Shown here piece by piece: positions 12,893-23,059 of a stretch of DNA of 64,000 bases; position 1 is the stretch's first letter; each line of letters begins with the position of its first letter. The position numbers and the translations under genes are program-made. The notes beneath the pieces were generated by a model that was given only the letters and a program-made list of their open reading frames with translations, searched no databases and was not told the origin of the DNA. Source of the stretch: Thalassoroseus pseudoceratinae (lineage in GTDB: Bacteria; Planctomycetota; Planctomycetia; Planctomycetales; Planctomycetaceae); contig NZ_JAALXT010000002.1 of the NCBI RefSeq assembly GCF_011634775.1, positions 558,001-622,000 on the forward strand. Reading direction: 5' to 3'.

Positions 12893-15127
12893 TCAGATGA
12901 TGAGCGATTCGGGTTCGTGAGCGTTTACTTCGGTTCGTAGGCCGAGTTGTTCGTCGTATAGATCTTCGTTGAGCAATACGGCGTAGCAGTCGTGCCGGAT
13001 CTCGAGTTGTTGGGTGGCGAATAGATTTCGAAAAATGTTCTCGAAAACAGACACGGTGTATCGCTGTAGGCGGCGACGCATTTTGAGTCCGAGTGGTTTG
13101 TTACTCGCTAGCCGTTCGATCAACCAACGTCCACGTTTGCCATAGGGCACGATGACCGGTTGGGATTCGTCTTCGATCATTTGAAACCGTTTGGCAGCCT
13201 CTTTGAATTGGAAGATGGCTTGAAACGGTTCGATGAATTGATCGAGAACGGCTTTGTCGTCCCAGTCCCTGTGACCTCGTTTCCAATAGTGCAGACGGAA
13301 GTACTGCTCGACGGTTTCTAGTGCCAACAGGTCTTCGACATCCGGGAGCAGTTCGCGTGTCGTTTCGGCAGTGCTGCCTAGCAAGCCGCGGAGTTTCGGT
13401 CGCCCCGCGGATTCAAAGACGAAGACCGAACCGTGATCAAGTTTGCCCTCGCGGTTGCACCGCCCCGCGGCTTGAGCGATGGAATCGATGCCGGTCATGG
13501 CTCGGTAGACAACTGGGAAATCGACATCCACACCCGCTTCGATCAACTGCGTGCTGATGACTCGGCAGCGTTGCTTCTTGGCAAGTCGCGTGCGGATTTG
13601 TTTAATGACTTCGGCTCGATGCGCACCACACATCCACGTGCTAAGATGGTACAACCCATTCGATTGCGAACTGTGTTTCCGCAAGGACTCAAAAAGCTCC
13701 GCAGCGTGCGCTCGGGTGTTGGCAATGCACAGAAACGATTCGTGTTCGCTTAATCGAGCAATCAATTCTTCATCGGTGAGCGGGCCTAGGTGTGAGACCT
13801 CGACTCGCTTCATTTGTCGATAGAGTTCCTGCGGTTGAGGGATAATTTCTCGCAGCTTGTCTGCTTCGATGCCAATGCGAAAATCGTCATTGCGAGCAAG
13901 GGCCGGTTGTGTCGCCGTACAGAAAACGATCGTGCAACGATAGTTCCGCACCAGTTCCCGCAACGCCACCAAACACGGGTTTAATAGTTCGACGGGCAGC
14001 GTTTGGGCTTCGTCGAGCACAATCACGCTACGAGCGATCCGATGCAGTTTGCGACATCGCGACGTGCGATTGGCAAACAGCGACTCGAACAGTTGCACGT
14101 TCGTAGTGACGACAAGCCGACTATCCCAATTCTCAGCCGCCAGACGTGTCCAAGGCGTTTCGCGGTCGGCATTCGGGTCGAGGTTACTATGGTGTTCCAG
14201 AACGGCCTGTTCCCCGAGTGTTTCGAAGACTCCACGAAATACGTCGGCGGTTTGCTCAATAATGCTAGTGAAGGGAATCGCGTAAATTACGCGATCTAAT
14301 CCGTGTGTTTCGGCATGTCCTAATGCGAACGCCAGAGAAGCCAGCGTTTTGCCGCCGCCGGTCGGAACGGTCAATGAAAAAAATCCTGGTTCCCTCGCGG
14401 CTGCCGATCGACACGCCGCGAGCACTTCCTGACGTCGATCGTTGACGAAACTTGGTTCGGCCTTTTGTCTCAAGTCATCCAGATACTGATCAAGTTGTGT
14501 GGCCAAATCCTGAATTGAGGGGCCTGCAGCAACCCGCAACTTCGCCTGAGTGGAGTTCATGAACTGCTCGGTCGCGAGGAAATCGGCATCGACCAAACAG
14601 GAAAACAGCATGCGGGTGAAGAACGCGAGTTGAAATGCAGTCTGACGGGCGTTGGTGAGATCATCGAATTCCAGGGGCGGTTGATCGGGCGGATCACCTA
14701 CAAGAATCGATTTCGGTGCGGATTGATAGTTGCAGATAGTCTTCTTCAACCGATCCCGCAGGCCGGATCGTCCGGTTGGAGCTTGATCATCCGCCAACCC
14801 CGCATGGTGCCCGGCTATGCAGTAAGCCAATATCTTGCCGACCGGTTTTGGCATGTGTTGAAAGGCATGCTGGGCACCAGCGGTCGAGTGATCGACTTTG
14901 GTTTGAGCTTCCAAGTGTGCTTCAAAGCCGTTGGCCCGCAGCAAAAAATCTTGAAACTCGACAGCATACTTGCCGATGTCATGCCACCGCCCCAACACCT
15001 CCCCCCATGCTCTCGCTCCCAACCTCTCCGTAAACCCCGCCGCCATCACTGCAACAGCGTTCAAATGGTCCTCAAGCGGCTCCCAATCGGTCTGGGGTCG
15101 ATCAGCAAGAGAATGAGCGTAAAACAT
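12893..15127 (-). CDS. cas3: CRISPR-associated nuclease-helicase Cas3
   Basis: First gene of the operon. I use the ATG at 15127 (MFYAHSL) and not the in-frame TTG at 15136. The N-terminal HD nuclease has WHDIGK (H49, D50) and DHSTAGAQ. The SF2 helicase has motif I VPTGGGKT, motif II DEAQ, a motif III-like FCTATQPAL and motif VI QAAGRCNREGK. At 744 aa it is of normal I-C length. Cas3 is recruited by Cas8c and degrades DNA exposed by Cascade. Nine bases separate its stop from the cas5 start. No inactivating change is seen in the key motifs. Confidence 0.96.
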   Translation of the reverse strand: MFYAHSLADRPQTDWEPLEDHLNAVAVMAAGFTERLGARAWGEVLGRWHDIGKYAVEFQDFLLRANGFEAHLEAQTKVDHSTAGAQHAFQHMPKPVGKILAYCIAGHHAGLADDQAPTGRSGLRDRLKKTICNYQSAPKSILVGDPPDQPPLEFDDLTNARQTAFQLAFFTRMLFSCLVDADFLATEQFMNSTQAKLRVAAGPSIQDLATQLDQYLDDLRQKAEPSFVNDRRQEVLAACRSAAAREPGFFSLTVPTGGGKTLASLAFALGHAETHGLDRVIYAIPFTSIIEQTADVFRGVFETLGEQAVLEHHSNLDPNADRETPWTRLAAENWDSRLVVTTNVQLFESLFANRTSRCRKLHRIARSVIVLDEAQTLPVELLNPCLVALRELVRNYRCTIVFCTATQPALARNDDFRIGIEADKLREIIPQPQELYRQMKRVEVSHLGPLTDEELIARLSEHESFLCIANTRAHAAELFESLRKHSSQSNGLYHLSTWMCGAHRAEVIKQIRTRLAKKQRCRVISTQLIEAGVDVDFPVVYRAMTGIDSIAQAAGRCNREGKLDHGSVFVFESAGRPKLRGLLGSTAETTRELLPDVEDLLALETVEQYFRLHYWKRGHRDWDDKAVLDQFIEPFQAIFQFKEAAKRFQMIEDESQPVIVPYGKRGRWLIERLASNKPLGLKMRRRLQRYTVSVFENIFRNLFATQQLEIRHDCYAVLLNEDLYDEQLGLRTEVNAHEPESLII

Positions 15128-15432
15128 AGACTTCAATTAGCAAGACAGTTACGGGACAAATGCCCACATATATTGCCAGTCACGCTCGTTCAATGCAAGT
15201 GGATCGCAGGTTGTCGATCGATCCTCAATCGCAATTCAGTTGATAAAACCTTTGGTTGACAACTTGACATCGCGATCAAGGTTTTGTGACGGCTCTCAGA
15301 AGAGAGTATCAACAATACATTGATGGCGTTTTCTTGTTGCAACTCATTTAATGGAAATTAGTTGCGTCTGTTAGTTGTCAAGATGGCCTTGGCAGTCTTC
15401 GACATCTCGGCCTCCGATTCAGCTTAAATACC
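15128..15432 (-). promoter_or_regulatory. Region upstream of the cas operon
   Basis: No credible gene. It must carry the cas promoter if the operon starts at cas3. On the minus strand a TTGACA hexamer is followed 15 bases later by TAATTT, a possible but short-spaced sigma-70 pair. A CTTGAC/ATCGCGAT/CAAG near-palindrome lies around 15266-15283 and could be an operator. Both are weak suggestions from inspection. Confidence 0.3.
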
Positions 15433-15478
15433 GCGGCAGTTAACCGCTAGGTTCAAGGTTCGAGTCCTTGTCGGGGAG
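15433..15478 (+). pseudogene. tRNA-Asn(GTT) 3' fragment, probable att-site scar
   Basis: The sequence folds as the 3' part of a tRNA. The anticodon arm GCGG/CCGC closes a 7-base loop with GTT at 15439-15441. The T arm CAAGG/CCTTG closes TTCGAGT (15454-15470). The acceptor strand TCGGGGA plus discriminator G follows (15471-15478). The D arm and the 5' acceptor strand are absent upstream. Partial 3' copies like this are left where integrative elements enter tRNA genes. In tRNA orientation the element would be on the low-coordinate side, where the CRISPR-Cas locus lies; that is inference. Confidence 0.75.
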
Positions 15479-16192
15479 GGAGTCGACGCAGTCCTTTGAT
15501 CCAGCCAATCGTGCGTTCCACCACCCACCGCACACGGCCTAAGCCGCTGCCATGCTCCGAGAGACGCTTGCGAATGTGCGGCTCGATCCCCAAAAACCGC
15601 ATTAGGATGCGGGTCGGTTCCGAGTCATAGCCCGCATCAGCATATAAGTCCTGTGGAGCAGATTCGGGATCGTTCAGATCGATGCCCTGTTCCTGCTCTT
15701 CGAGGGCGAGCACCGTTGGCACAATTTGCTGATGATCGCTGGTGTTTGCCGACGAATGCAAAATGACCAACGGAGTCCCATTCCGATCGACCAGAACCGA
15801 GTATTTTGTGCCTTTCTTGCGGCGATTCACAGGGCTAGGGCCAGTTGACTCGCCTCCACCATGAGCCCGCACTTGGCTGGAATCAATGATGGCGGTATCG
15901 AGATCAAGTTTTCCGAGTTTCTGCAACTGATCCCAAAACTGCTTGTGAATTTGAGGCCATACGTCGAGCATTTGCCATTTCTCAAGACGCCCCGAGCGGT
16001 TTCTCCACAGCATCCCATCGCAGGCGGAACCTCGTCCCAGCGGATGCCGGTCGTAAGAACATACCAGATCACTCTCATCACCACCTCGTTCTCGATCGCT
16101 GGCCGACCACCCCGCGGACCAACGGGTTGCACGGCAGGCAATAAGTCTTTGATTTGGTCATAAAAGTCGATAGGCATTCTTGATTCAGCCAT
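15453..16192 (-). pseudogene. IS5-family transposase, frameshifted and 3'-truncated
   Basis: The first frame starts at ATG 16192 (MAESRMPIDFYDQIKDLLP, GGAG upstream) and carries GIRWDEVPPAMGC. The second frame carries the catalytic region: DTAIIDSSQVRAHGGG with the first Asp, LYADAGYDSE with the second, and RWVVERTIGWIKGLRR near the expected Glu. A -1 shift at a GGGG run (about 15990) joins them. IS5 relatives often use a programmed shift, so this alone is not damage. The C-terminus is damage: after GLRR the frame runs into the tRNA-Asn fragment and stops at 15453, losing the usual last 35-40 residues and that terminal repeat. The element is therefore defective. Confidence 0.85.
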
Positions 16193-16345
16193 GATTTCTC
16201 CTTGAATTGAAGGTCGATCTATCAAGGCGCAAATCCCATGCCAATCAGTTTTTTGTTAGCTTTTTAGGAAGTTGGGGAGAGAAATTGGGCCGATTCGGTT
16301 TGAACCACACACCGATGCCCCTTGGTGCTCCAGGAACTTATCGAT

Positions 16346-16762
16346 TGGAAGTGACGCCATTGTCAACGTACCGGTTTTGTTGACCTTTTGAGCGAGCAGT
16401 GGGCAAGAGACATGCTCGGCGTGTAGCAGCAGGTCGAGACAGCAGAATTCGCGGGGCGGCTTTCGGCACTTTATGCAGGTGATCGGCTCGTAGCAGCTCA
16501 TCTCGGATTACGATCGACAAAGGTATGGCATTGGTGGTTTCCGTCGTACGACGAAGAACTTGGTCGATATTCCTCCGGATTGTTGATGCTTTTACATCTG
16601 ATCGAACATGCTCAACAACACGGATTCCACGAGTTTGACTTCGGCGTTGGCGAGGAGGGTTTCAAACAACGTTTTGCCACTGGTGAAAAAGTAGTCTGCG
16701 GGGGGGCGTGCGACGGGTTCAGCATGGCGGCAAACCGTTTGTCGATCTCGGTATCGGGCTGA
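16346..16762 (+). pseudogene. GNAT/FemAB-like acyltransferase C-terminal relic
   Basis: One frame gives a block typical of the GNAT domain found in CelD/FemAB-like polysaccharide proteins: LSALYAGDRLVAAHLGLRS, then VWHWWFPSYDEELGRYSSG, then HEFDFGVGEEGFKQRFATG. There is a TAG at 16426-16428 before LSALYAG and another stop further upstream, and the N-terminal half of the family is missing. It ends at a stop at 16760-16762. It is a decayed fragment next to the IS5 relic. The exact upstream limit is uncertain. Confidence 0.6.
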
Positions 16763-17005
16763 GCGTTTCGTTCTCCAGTCGCGATTTGGCGACTCACTCC
16801 GGACTCTCGCAAAGCGATTTGCGGCCTAATAAGCAACAGCCACGGAATTCTTCAGCTCGTTCATGAGTCTGAGTCTGGCCGGGGTGGAATTAGTTGCTGC
16901 GTTGCATCACGCTTCAATGAGTGTAGCAATTGCGAATTGGGATTCTTGCTGTAAACTGAGAGTCGGATTTTAGCTGGGAAAGGCAGTGCAATAAGGAGCG
17001 TTGGA

Positions 17006-18244
17006 ATGAGTTGTCGATCTTTACTGATCTGCCAGATTCTCGTCTTGTTGGCTGCTTCCGATATTCGCGCCGGTGAAGTTGAAGTCGCTAGCGACGAGGA
17101 GAAATCCGTAACGATTTTTGAATCACGAATTCTTCCGATCTTTCAGGCGACGAAGCCGTCGAGTTGTACGGAATGCCATTTACATGGCGTCGAATTGAAG
17201 GACTACATTCGCTCCACCCAGCAGGAGACCTACTCGTCACTTGTTGCGGCAGACATGATCGATACACGGAAACCGGATGAGTCAAAGATTCTTGGCTTTA
17301 TCAATCGTCGCCCGACGACGCCAAGCCTTGTCACTGAAAAAATGCGGAAAAAGGAGTACGAAGCGTTTCGCGATTGGATTCGCGCCGCAGTGGCGGACCA
17401 TGCCCTGCTTTCGAAGAAAGAGAAGTTCGAGCCACTGAGTTCGAGGGTGCCCGTCGAAGTCATTCGCCAGGCACGTTAAGACCGTGTGCTAACCTCTTTC
17501 ATCGAGAACGTCTGGACCGAAGTGGGGCGTTGTGCTGCCTGCCACTCCCCGGATCGAAATCGGAAGTTGGTACAAGAAAACGGTGACCAGATTTCGTGGA
17601 TCAAACTTCGTGATCCCGAAGAAACGCTCGCATACATGCTCGATGCGAAAATTATCGATACAGAAAATCCGGCGAACAGCCTGTTGTTGCGGAAGCCCAC
17701 GCAACAGGTTGAACATGGAGGCGGCCAAAAAATAGTGGTTGGCGATCGGAGCTATAAACAGTTTCGGCGTTTTATCGATGACTATGCGGCTATCGTCCAA
17801 GGAGACTATGTCAAAGGGAACCAGTTGCCTCATCCACACGACGAGGTTTCGATCGTGACCGACATTTGGCTAAAGATCGAAGGGGTTCCCGCGAAGTTCG
17901 ACAAGATGTTGCTGCAGGCCGATTTCTATCAACTGATAGATTCCGTGCCGACAAATCATCGAGTCGCCACCTCAGATCGACCCGTGTTCGGGAAAGGCAA
18001 CCTCTGGTAGCATTCGCTCAGCCTGACGGCTCCCCGGGGATCGAAATGGGCCGAAAAGATTGACAGCAAACGCCTGCCTCCGGGCCGCTATTTATTGAAG
18101 TTGTATATCGATCAAAATAACAAGCTTCAAAATGACTACACCGCGGAACTCGGCAAAGACGATTTCGCCCGGCAAGTCGAGTTTGAGACGCGTAGGCCTG
18201 CAGGTTACGGTCGCATGACGGTCGTGAAATATCCCTCCAAGTGA
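17006..18244 (+). pseudogene. Secreted c-type cytochrome-like protein with two nonsense codons
   Basis: One frame runs from ATG 17006 to TGA 18242-18244 (412 codons) but is cut by TAA at 17477-17479 and TAG at 18008-18010. The start has a signal peptide (SLLICQILVLLAAS). Two haem c motifs are present: CTECH near residue 53 and CAACH near 177. The C-terminal part reads naturally across the TAG (GNLW, stop, HSLSLTAPRGSKWAEK) and ends GRMTVVKYPSK. The architecture resembles planctomycete cytochrome-domain proteins. Two stops without a frameshift indicate a recent pseudogene. Short products from each segment are possible but would be partial. Confidence 0.8.
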
Positions 18245-18337
18245 ATTGTTGGTTGTTCTCGCCGGATGTTGCCCTAGATTCAAACGGGTTCGACGCGGAT
18301 CAAAATTGCTATCAAATCCCGGGTGTTGCATTTGCAC

Positions 18338-19552
18338 TCACGAGACTGCCCAATGTACCACAAGTCCGCCGAGTAGCCATACAAAGGAAGCGTACGCCAG
18401 CCAGGTCAGCAACTGATCCGACCGGCTTTTCCCGCTTGTATGTTGGCCATGCCCGTCGTCTTTGTCCTTCTTACTCAGCCAGAAGAAAGTAGCGGTGATC
18501 ATCAGGAAGCCCAGGTTGAGGAAGAATGTGTAGTCGATGGCGAAACGATCGGTCGGTTGCACCTGCTGGCTGGAACCGCCGCCGTCTGGCAATAGACCAA
18601 AAGCCAAAAATCCGTAGTGGAGTGCCAATGCGGAGGCGACCAACGAGACGAGGAAGACACCAAGAATATAGAACGCCATTTTCCAGCCGAAGTATTGCGA
18701 CGTGATTCGCAACACGGGAAAAACGACCAGATCGCTGAAAATAAACGCCATCACTCCAGCGAAGCTCACACCGTTGGAATAGAGAATCGACGCCAACGGA
18801 ATGTTTCCCATTGAGCCGATGAAAGTGAAAAATGCCGCTAGCGGTCCCACGACGGTCTGTAACAGGACTTGGCCGAAGGCGGGGTCGGCATCGGCTCCTG
18901 AACCAGCGAAGAGGGTCGTGAAGAATGAGTTCGGTACAAACGCCGCAATAATACCGGCGACCGTGAAGCCGAACGTGACATCTCGCCACACCATACCCCA
19001 TTCCATGAAGTAATGCTTCGCGACCATCTTCCAGCCTTTGAGGCTGCGGATCATCTTTTTCCAATCGGGGACCTCTTCATCTTCTCCCTCTTCCTTGACG
19101 TTTTCACGGGCTTCATCCTCCAATGAAGAAGGCAAGGTCAATTTAACGATCAACCACATGCAGAGGATGAGCAGAATCCCACCGACGTATTCACCAACAA
19201 CGAACTGCCAGCTGAGGAAAATGGCGATGATGATGCCAAGCTCGATCACAAGGTTGGTCGAAGCGAGCAAGAACGCCAATGCCGGGATCAACCCGGCTTC
19301 CTTCTTGAACAGGGATTTCGAGGTGGCGATCGCAGCGAAACTGCATGAACTTGAAATGAATCCAAAGAACGTGGCCAGGGCGACGCTCCCGGCACCGGCT
19401 TCACCCATCGATTGTTTCATTCGCTTCTTGGTCACGAAGACCTGAATGCAACTGCTGATGATGTAGCCGAGCGCAAATGCCCAAAACGCCATCCAGAAGA
19501 ATCCCAGCGACGTGAGGGCCGCGTCTCCCCAATTCGAGACAAACTGATTCAT
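18338..19552 (-). CDS. Permease of the ArsP_1 (DUF318) family
   Basis: A 404-residue inner-membrane protein with about eight to ten hydrophobic segments. The hallmark GFISSSCSFAAIATSKSLF block (residues about 64-82) carries the family's conserved Ser/Cys signature, and the two halves are separated by an acidic loop (EEGEDEEVPDWKK). Known members include methylarsenite permeases; others are of unknown substrate. It lies 15 bp downstream of the CusA-type pump and is the last gene of the metal cluster, so it may export a metal or metalloid. The substrate is inferred from context only. Confidence 0.8.
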   Translation of the reverse strand: MNQFVSNWGDAALTSLGFFWMAFWAFALGYIISSCIQVFVTKKRMKQSMGEAGAGSVALATFFGFISSSCSFAAIATSKSLFKKEAGLIPALAFLLASTNLVIELGIIIAIFLSWQFVVGEYVGGILLILCMWLIVKLTLPSSLEDEARENVKEEGEDEEVPDWKKMIRSLKGWKMVAKHYFMEWGMVWRDVTFGFTVAGIIAAFVPNSFFTTLFAGSGADADPAFGQVLLQTVVGPLAAFFTFIGSMGNIPLASILYSNGVSFAGVMAFIFSDLVVFPVLRITSQYFGWKMAFYILGVFLVSLVASALALHYGFLAFGLLPDGGGSSQQVQPTDRFAIDYTFFLNLGFLMITATFFWLSKKDKDDGHGQHTSGKSRSDQLLTWLAYASFVWLLGGLVVHWAVS

Positions 19553-19567
19553 GAGTAATCGTATTCC

Positions 19568-22500
19568 CTATTGATGTTCGTTCATTGCGATTGTGTTCGA
19601 GTCGTCGATCCCGGCCCAATGTCGGTCTTCCATGCCGAGATTCATCTTGAACTCTTTGAACCCTGCAAACAGGACCGGCACGACGAACAGGGTCAACAGT
19701 TCGACGGCCATTCCACCAATGACCGGCCACGCCATCGCCTTGGCGACATCGGAACCACGCCCGGTCGAGTAAATGACCGGCATTAAAGCGATAATCGTGG
19801 TGAAGGTCGTCATCAGGCAGGGGCGGATTCTTTTCATGCCCGCTTCGACGGTCGCGTTGCGGATATCTTCGATGGTGGCCAATCGTTTGCGGGTGAAGAC
19901 TTGATCGAGGTAAGTCGCCATGACGACGCCGTCATCGACCGCAATCCCGAATAGCGCGATGAAGCCGACCCAGACCGCCGTGTTGATTTCGATGGCGTTG
20001 ATCGCGAGAAAAATCATCCCCCCAGCAAAGGCGACTGGAATCCCAGCGAACACGGTGAGTGAGATCGGGAAGTGTCGGAACTGCAAATAGATAATGAGCA
20101 GGTTAACGAAGATCACCAGCGGAATGACCCACATTAGGCGTTGGTTGGCTTCGATCTGGTTCTGGAAAGAACCGACGGCTTTGAGTGCGTAGCCGGTTGG
20201 CAATTCGAGTGAGCCAACTCCCTGAGCTTCCCGCAAAGACTCTTCCACCGCCCGCACCGTTTCGAGGTCGCCGACCATCCCGGATGGGGAGAACGATATG
20301 TGTGCGACCAAGCGAGCATCTTCACTGTTGATAACGCCCGGTCCCCACGTTGTCTTCATCGTGGCGAGAATGGACAGCGGAATGACTTCACCAGAGTGAG
20401 TGACAACCGGCAGGCGGTCCAATTCGTCAAGCCGTTCCCGCAGATTGCGTTCATAGCGAACCCGGATGGGATACCGTTCTCGCCCTTCGACCGTTTTCGT
20501 AATATTGGAACCACCCAAAGCCGTTTCGATGATTTGATTGACCATCGCCGTGGACATGCCGTAACGCGCGGCCATGTCTCGATTGACTTCGAACTCGACG
20601 TAAGGCTTCCCCAGCACAATGTCCGGATTGACGGTGCCCGAACTGACCTGTGGCAACTCTTTGAGATGCTCGGCCACATCCAACGATGCCTGTGCCAATC
20701 CATCGAGACTGTCACCATAAATGCGAATTGCCATTGATGCCTTGATGCCGCTTTGCAGCATCACGACACGCCCCTCAATGGGCTGCAGTGGCGATGCCGG
20801 TGTCACCCCCGGCAGACTAGCGACGGCGTTGACTTGGTCCCAGATATCTTGAGTGGTCACACCGTCACGCCACTGCTCTTGTGGTTTTAACATGACGTAA
20901 GTTTCAATCATGGCCGCGGGAGCGGGGTCCAGGGCCGACTCGACACGCCCGATTTTGCCCAGCACGTTTTCAATCTCCGGTATCTCGCTGATGAGTGCGT
21001 CCTGGGTTTGCAGCACTTCCATCGCCTGTGAGAAACTCGCAGCCGGATACAGCGTCGGCATGTAGAACCAGCTGCCTTCGTCGAGTGCAATCCAGTCGTC
21101 CGACTCCAAACCCGTGAAAGTGTGTTTGGCGTCAACGTAGCCGGGAACTTCGTTGAGGTTGGTACCAAGACGACTGGCTGCCGTTTCCATTGGTTTCAGC
21201 ACAGTCGGAAGTCCGAACCAAGCGCCGACACCGAGAACGAGCAGTATCGTCGGCAAGCAAAGAAACAAACCCTTGCGGCGTAGAAAGAATCGTAGCGTCG
21301 GCGCGTAGAGCCAGAGTATGAATCGACTGACCGGGTTTTTGTCGATGGGACGGAGCCGTTCACCAAGCAACCAGAACCCGGCCAAGCCTCCCAGCAGTAC
21401 CGCACCGGCGACTACTACACCGAGACGAACTCCCAATGTTGCCGTTAACGAGGGACCGACAAACCGTGTGATGACTCCGCAACCGAAGGCAAATCCGAGA
21501 GAACCAATCAATCTCGGCAGCAACTTCATTTGACTGGAGGAAAGGAACATCCGGCTGAGTAACGGCACCAAAGTGATCGCCACAATCAATGCAGCGATGA
21601 GAGAGAATGTCTTCGTCCATGCGAGCGGTGCAAAGAGTTTGTAGTCACGCCCGGTCAGCATGAAGACCGGTAGGAAGCTGACCACAGTCGTCAGAACAGC
21701 CGTCAGTACAGCCGGGGCCACTTCACCGGCTGCCTCATCAATGATTTCGACCCGCTCTTGTTTGCCACCCGGTCGGCCTTCGTTCTCCCACTCGGCGAGA
21801 CGGTCATAGATAGTTTCGGACACGATGATTCCCATATCGACCATCGTGCCAATAGCAATCGCGATACCAGCCAGAGACATGATGTTTGCATCAACGCCAA
21901 AGTTAAACATTGCCACAAACGCCAGCAGGACGGCAATCGGCAGCGTTACGGCGACGACTAGACTGGCACGCAAGTGTAGTAGGAACAGCAGAATGACAAT
22001 CGCCGTAATCATGACCTCTTGCGACAGAGCTTCGGTGAGCGTCCCGATGGTTTCGTCAATGAGGCCGGTGCGGTCGTAGACAATGCGAATCTTGACGCCA
22101 TTGAGACTTGGTTCGACCTGCCTGATCTTCGCTTTCACCCGATCGATGACAGCCCGGGGGTTCTCACCGAATCGCATCACGACTACACCACCGACGGCTT
22201 CGGTGCCGTTGAGGTCAATCGCTCCGCGGCGAAACTCTGGGCCAAGTTGCACATGCCCTAGATCACGAATGCGAAGTGGGATGCCATCGCGGGTCCGCAC
22301 GACCGTCTTCTCGATGTCCTCGACGGCTTTGGCTATGTCCTGGTCGGCACCGATGAAACCCCGACCACGGATGATGAATTCCATTCCGCCCGACTCAACG
22401 GTCTTCGCCCCCACATCGATGTTGGACTTTCGGACAGCTTCAACAAGTTGGTCAAGCGGCACATTATGAAAGCGGAGTCGATCGGGATCGATCTCAATTT

Positions 22501-23059
22501 GGTACTGACGCACATAGCCACCCACACTCGCGACTTCACTCACACCAGGGACGGCCTGCAACTCGTATTTGACGACAAAATCTTGAATGCTACGAAGCTC
22601 GGCGAGGTTCATGCCCTTCGGCGGTTCGAGCGTGTAGTAAAGGACTTGGCCCAGCCCAGTTGCATCCGGTCCCAGTGTCGGAACAACGCCATCGGGCAGG
22701 CTCGCTCCCGCCGTTCCAAGTTGTTCGGCCACTCGTGATCTGGCCCAATAAAAATCGGTGCTGTCCTTAAACGTCACCTGAACGAAGCTGTAACCGAACA
22801 AGCTTTTGCCCCGCACCGATTCGGCATCCGGCACCGCCAGCAATGCCACCGAGAGCGGGTACGTGATCTGGTCTTCGACATCTTTCGGAGATCGTCCCGG
22901 CCACGCCGTGAAGACGATGACTTGATTCTCTCCAATGTTGGGAATCGCATCGATGGGCACATGCTGAGTCGCATACCAACCAAACCCGACCCCGACCACC
23001 ATCAGCACCGCCATGATGAGCGGCTGACGAATGCAGAAAGCGATCAACGCACGAAGCAT
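19568..23059 (-). CDS. CusA/CzcA-family heavy-metal RND efflux pump
   Basis: A 1163-residue inner-membrane RND transporter, a little longer than the usual 1040 or so. The N-terminus PIDAIPNIGENQVIVFTAWPG is the CusA-type signature. Transmembrane blocks include the ALSQEVMITAIVILLFLLHLRAS region and the GIAIAIGTMVDMGIIV segment with acidic relay residues; the second half has PVAFAGGMIFL and GIAVDDGVVMATYL. It works as a trimer with the adaptor encoded just upstream and a TolC channel to move Cu/Ag or similar cations out. Its ATG follows the adaptor stop directly (TAGATG), so translation is coupled. An extra membrane region around residues 510-620 accounts for the length. Confidence 0.92.
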   Translation of the reverse strand: MLRALIAFCIRQPLIMAVLMVVGVGFGWYATQHVPIDAIPNIGENQVIVFTAWPGRSPKDVEDQITYPLSVALLAVPDAESVRGKSLFGYSFVQVTFKDSTDFYWARSRVAEQLGTAGASLPDGVVPTLGPDATGLGQVLYYTLEPPKGMNLAELRSIQDFVVKYELQAVPGVSEVASVGGYVRQYQIEIDPDRLRFHNVPLDQLVEAVRKSNIDVGAKTVESGGMEFIIRGRGFIGADQDIAKAVEDIEKTVVRTRDGIPLRIRDLGHVQLGPEFRRGAIDLNGTEAVGGVVVMRFGENPRAVIDRVKAKIRQVEPSLNGVKIRIVYDRTGLIDETIGTLTEALSQEVMITAIVILLFLLHLRASLVVAVTLPIAVLLAFVAMFNFGVDANIMSLAGIAIAIGTMVDMGIIVSETIYDRLAEWENEGRPGGKQERVEIIDEAAGEVAPAVLTAVLTTVVSFLPVFMLTGRDYKLFAPLAWTKTFSLIAALIVAITLVPLLSRMFLSSSQMKLLPRLIGSLGFAFGCGVITRFVGPSLTATLGVRLGVVVAGAVLLGGLAGFWLLGERLRPIDKNPVSRFILWLYAPTLRFFLRRKGLFLCLPTILLVLGVGAWFGLPTVLKPMETAASRLGTNLNEVPGYVDAKHTFTGLESDDWIALDEGSWFYMPTLYPAASFSQAMEVLQTQDALISEIPEIENVLGKIGRVESALDPAPAAMIETYVMLKPQEQWRDGVTTQDIWDQVNAVASLPGVTPASPLQPIEGRVVMLQSGIKASMAIRIYGDSLDGLAQASLDVAEHLKELPQVSSGTVNPDIVLGKPYVEFEVNRDMAARYGMSTAMVNQIIETALGGSNITKTVEGRERYPIRVRYERNLRERLDELDRLPVVTHSGEVIPLSILATMKTTWGPGVINSEDARLVAHISFSPSGMVGDLETVRAVEESLREAQGVGSLELPTGYALKAVGSFQNQIEANQRLMWVIPLVIFVNLLIIYLQFRHFPISLTVFAGIPVAFAGGMIFLAINAIEINTAVWVGFIALFGIAVDDGVVMATYLDQVFTRKRLATIEDIRNATVEAGMKRIRPCLMTTFTTIIALMPVIYSTGRGSDVAKAMAWPVIGGMAVELLTLFVVPVLFAGFKEFKMNLGMEDRHWAGIDDSNTIAMNEHQ

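Noticed and set aside
15128-15136. Upstream TTG start for cas3 at 15136
   Set aside because: The ATG at 15127 fits the family N-terminus (MFYAHS) and the TTG adds three residues without a ribosome site.
15433-15478. Functional tRNA-Asn
   Set aside because: No D arm or 5' acceptor strand is found upstream within a tRNA length.
15453-16192. Active IS5 element with programmed frameshift
   Set aside because: The shift may be natural, but the C-terminus and one terminal repeat are replaced by a tRNA fragment.
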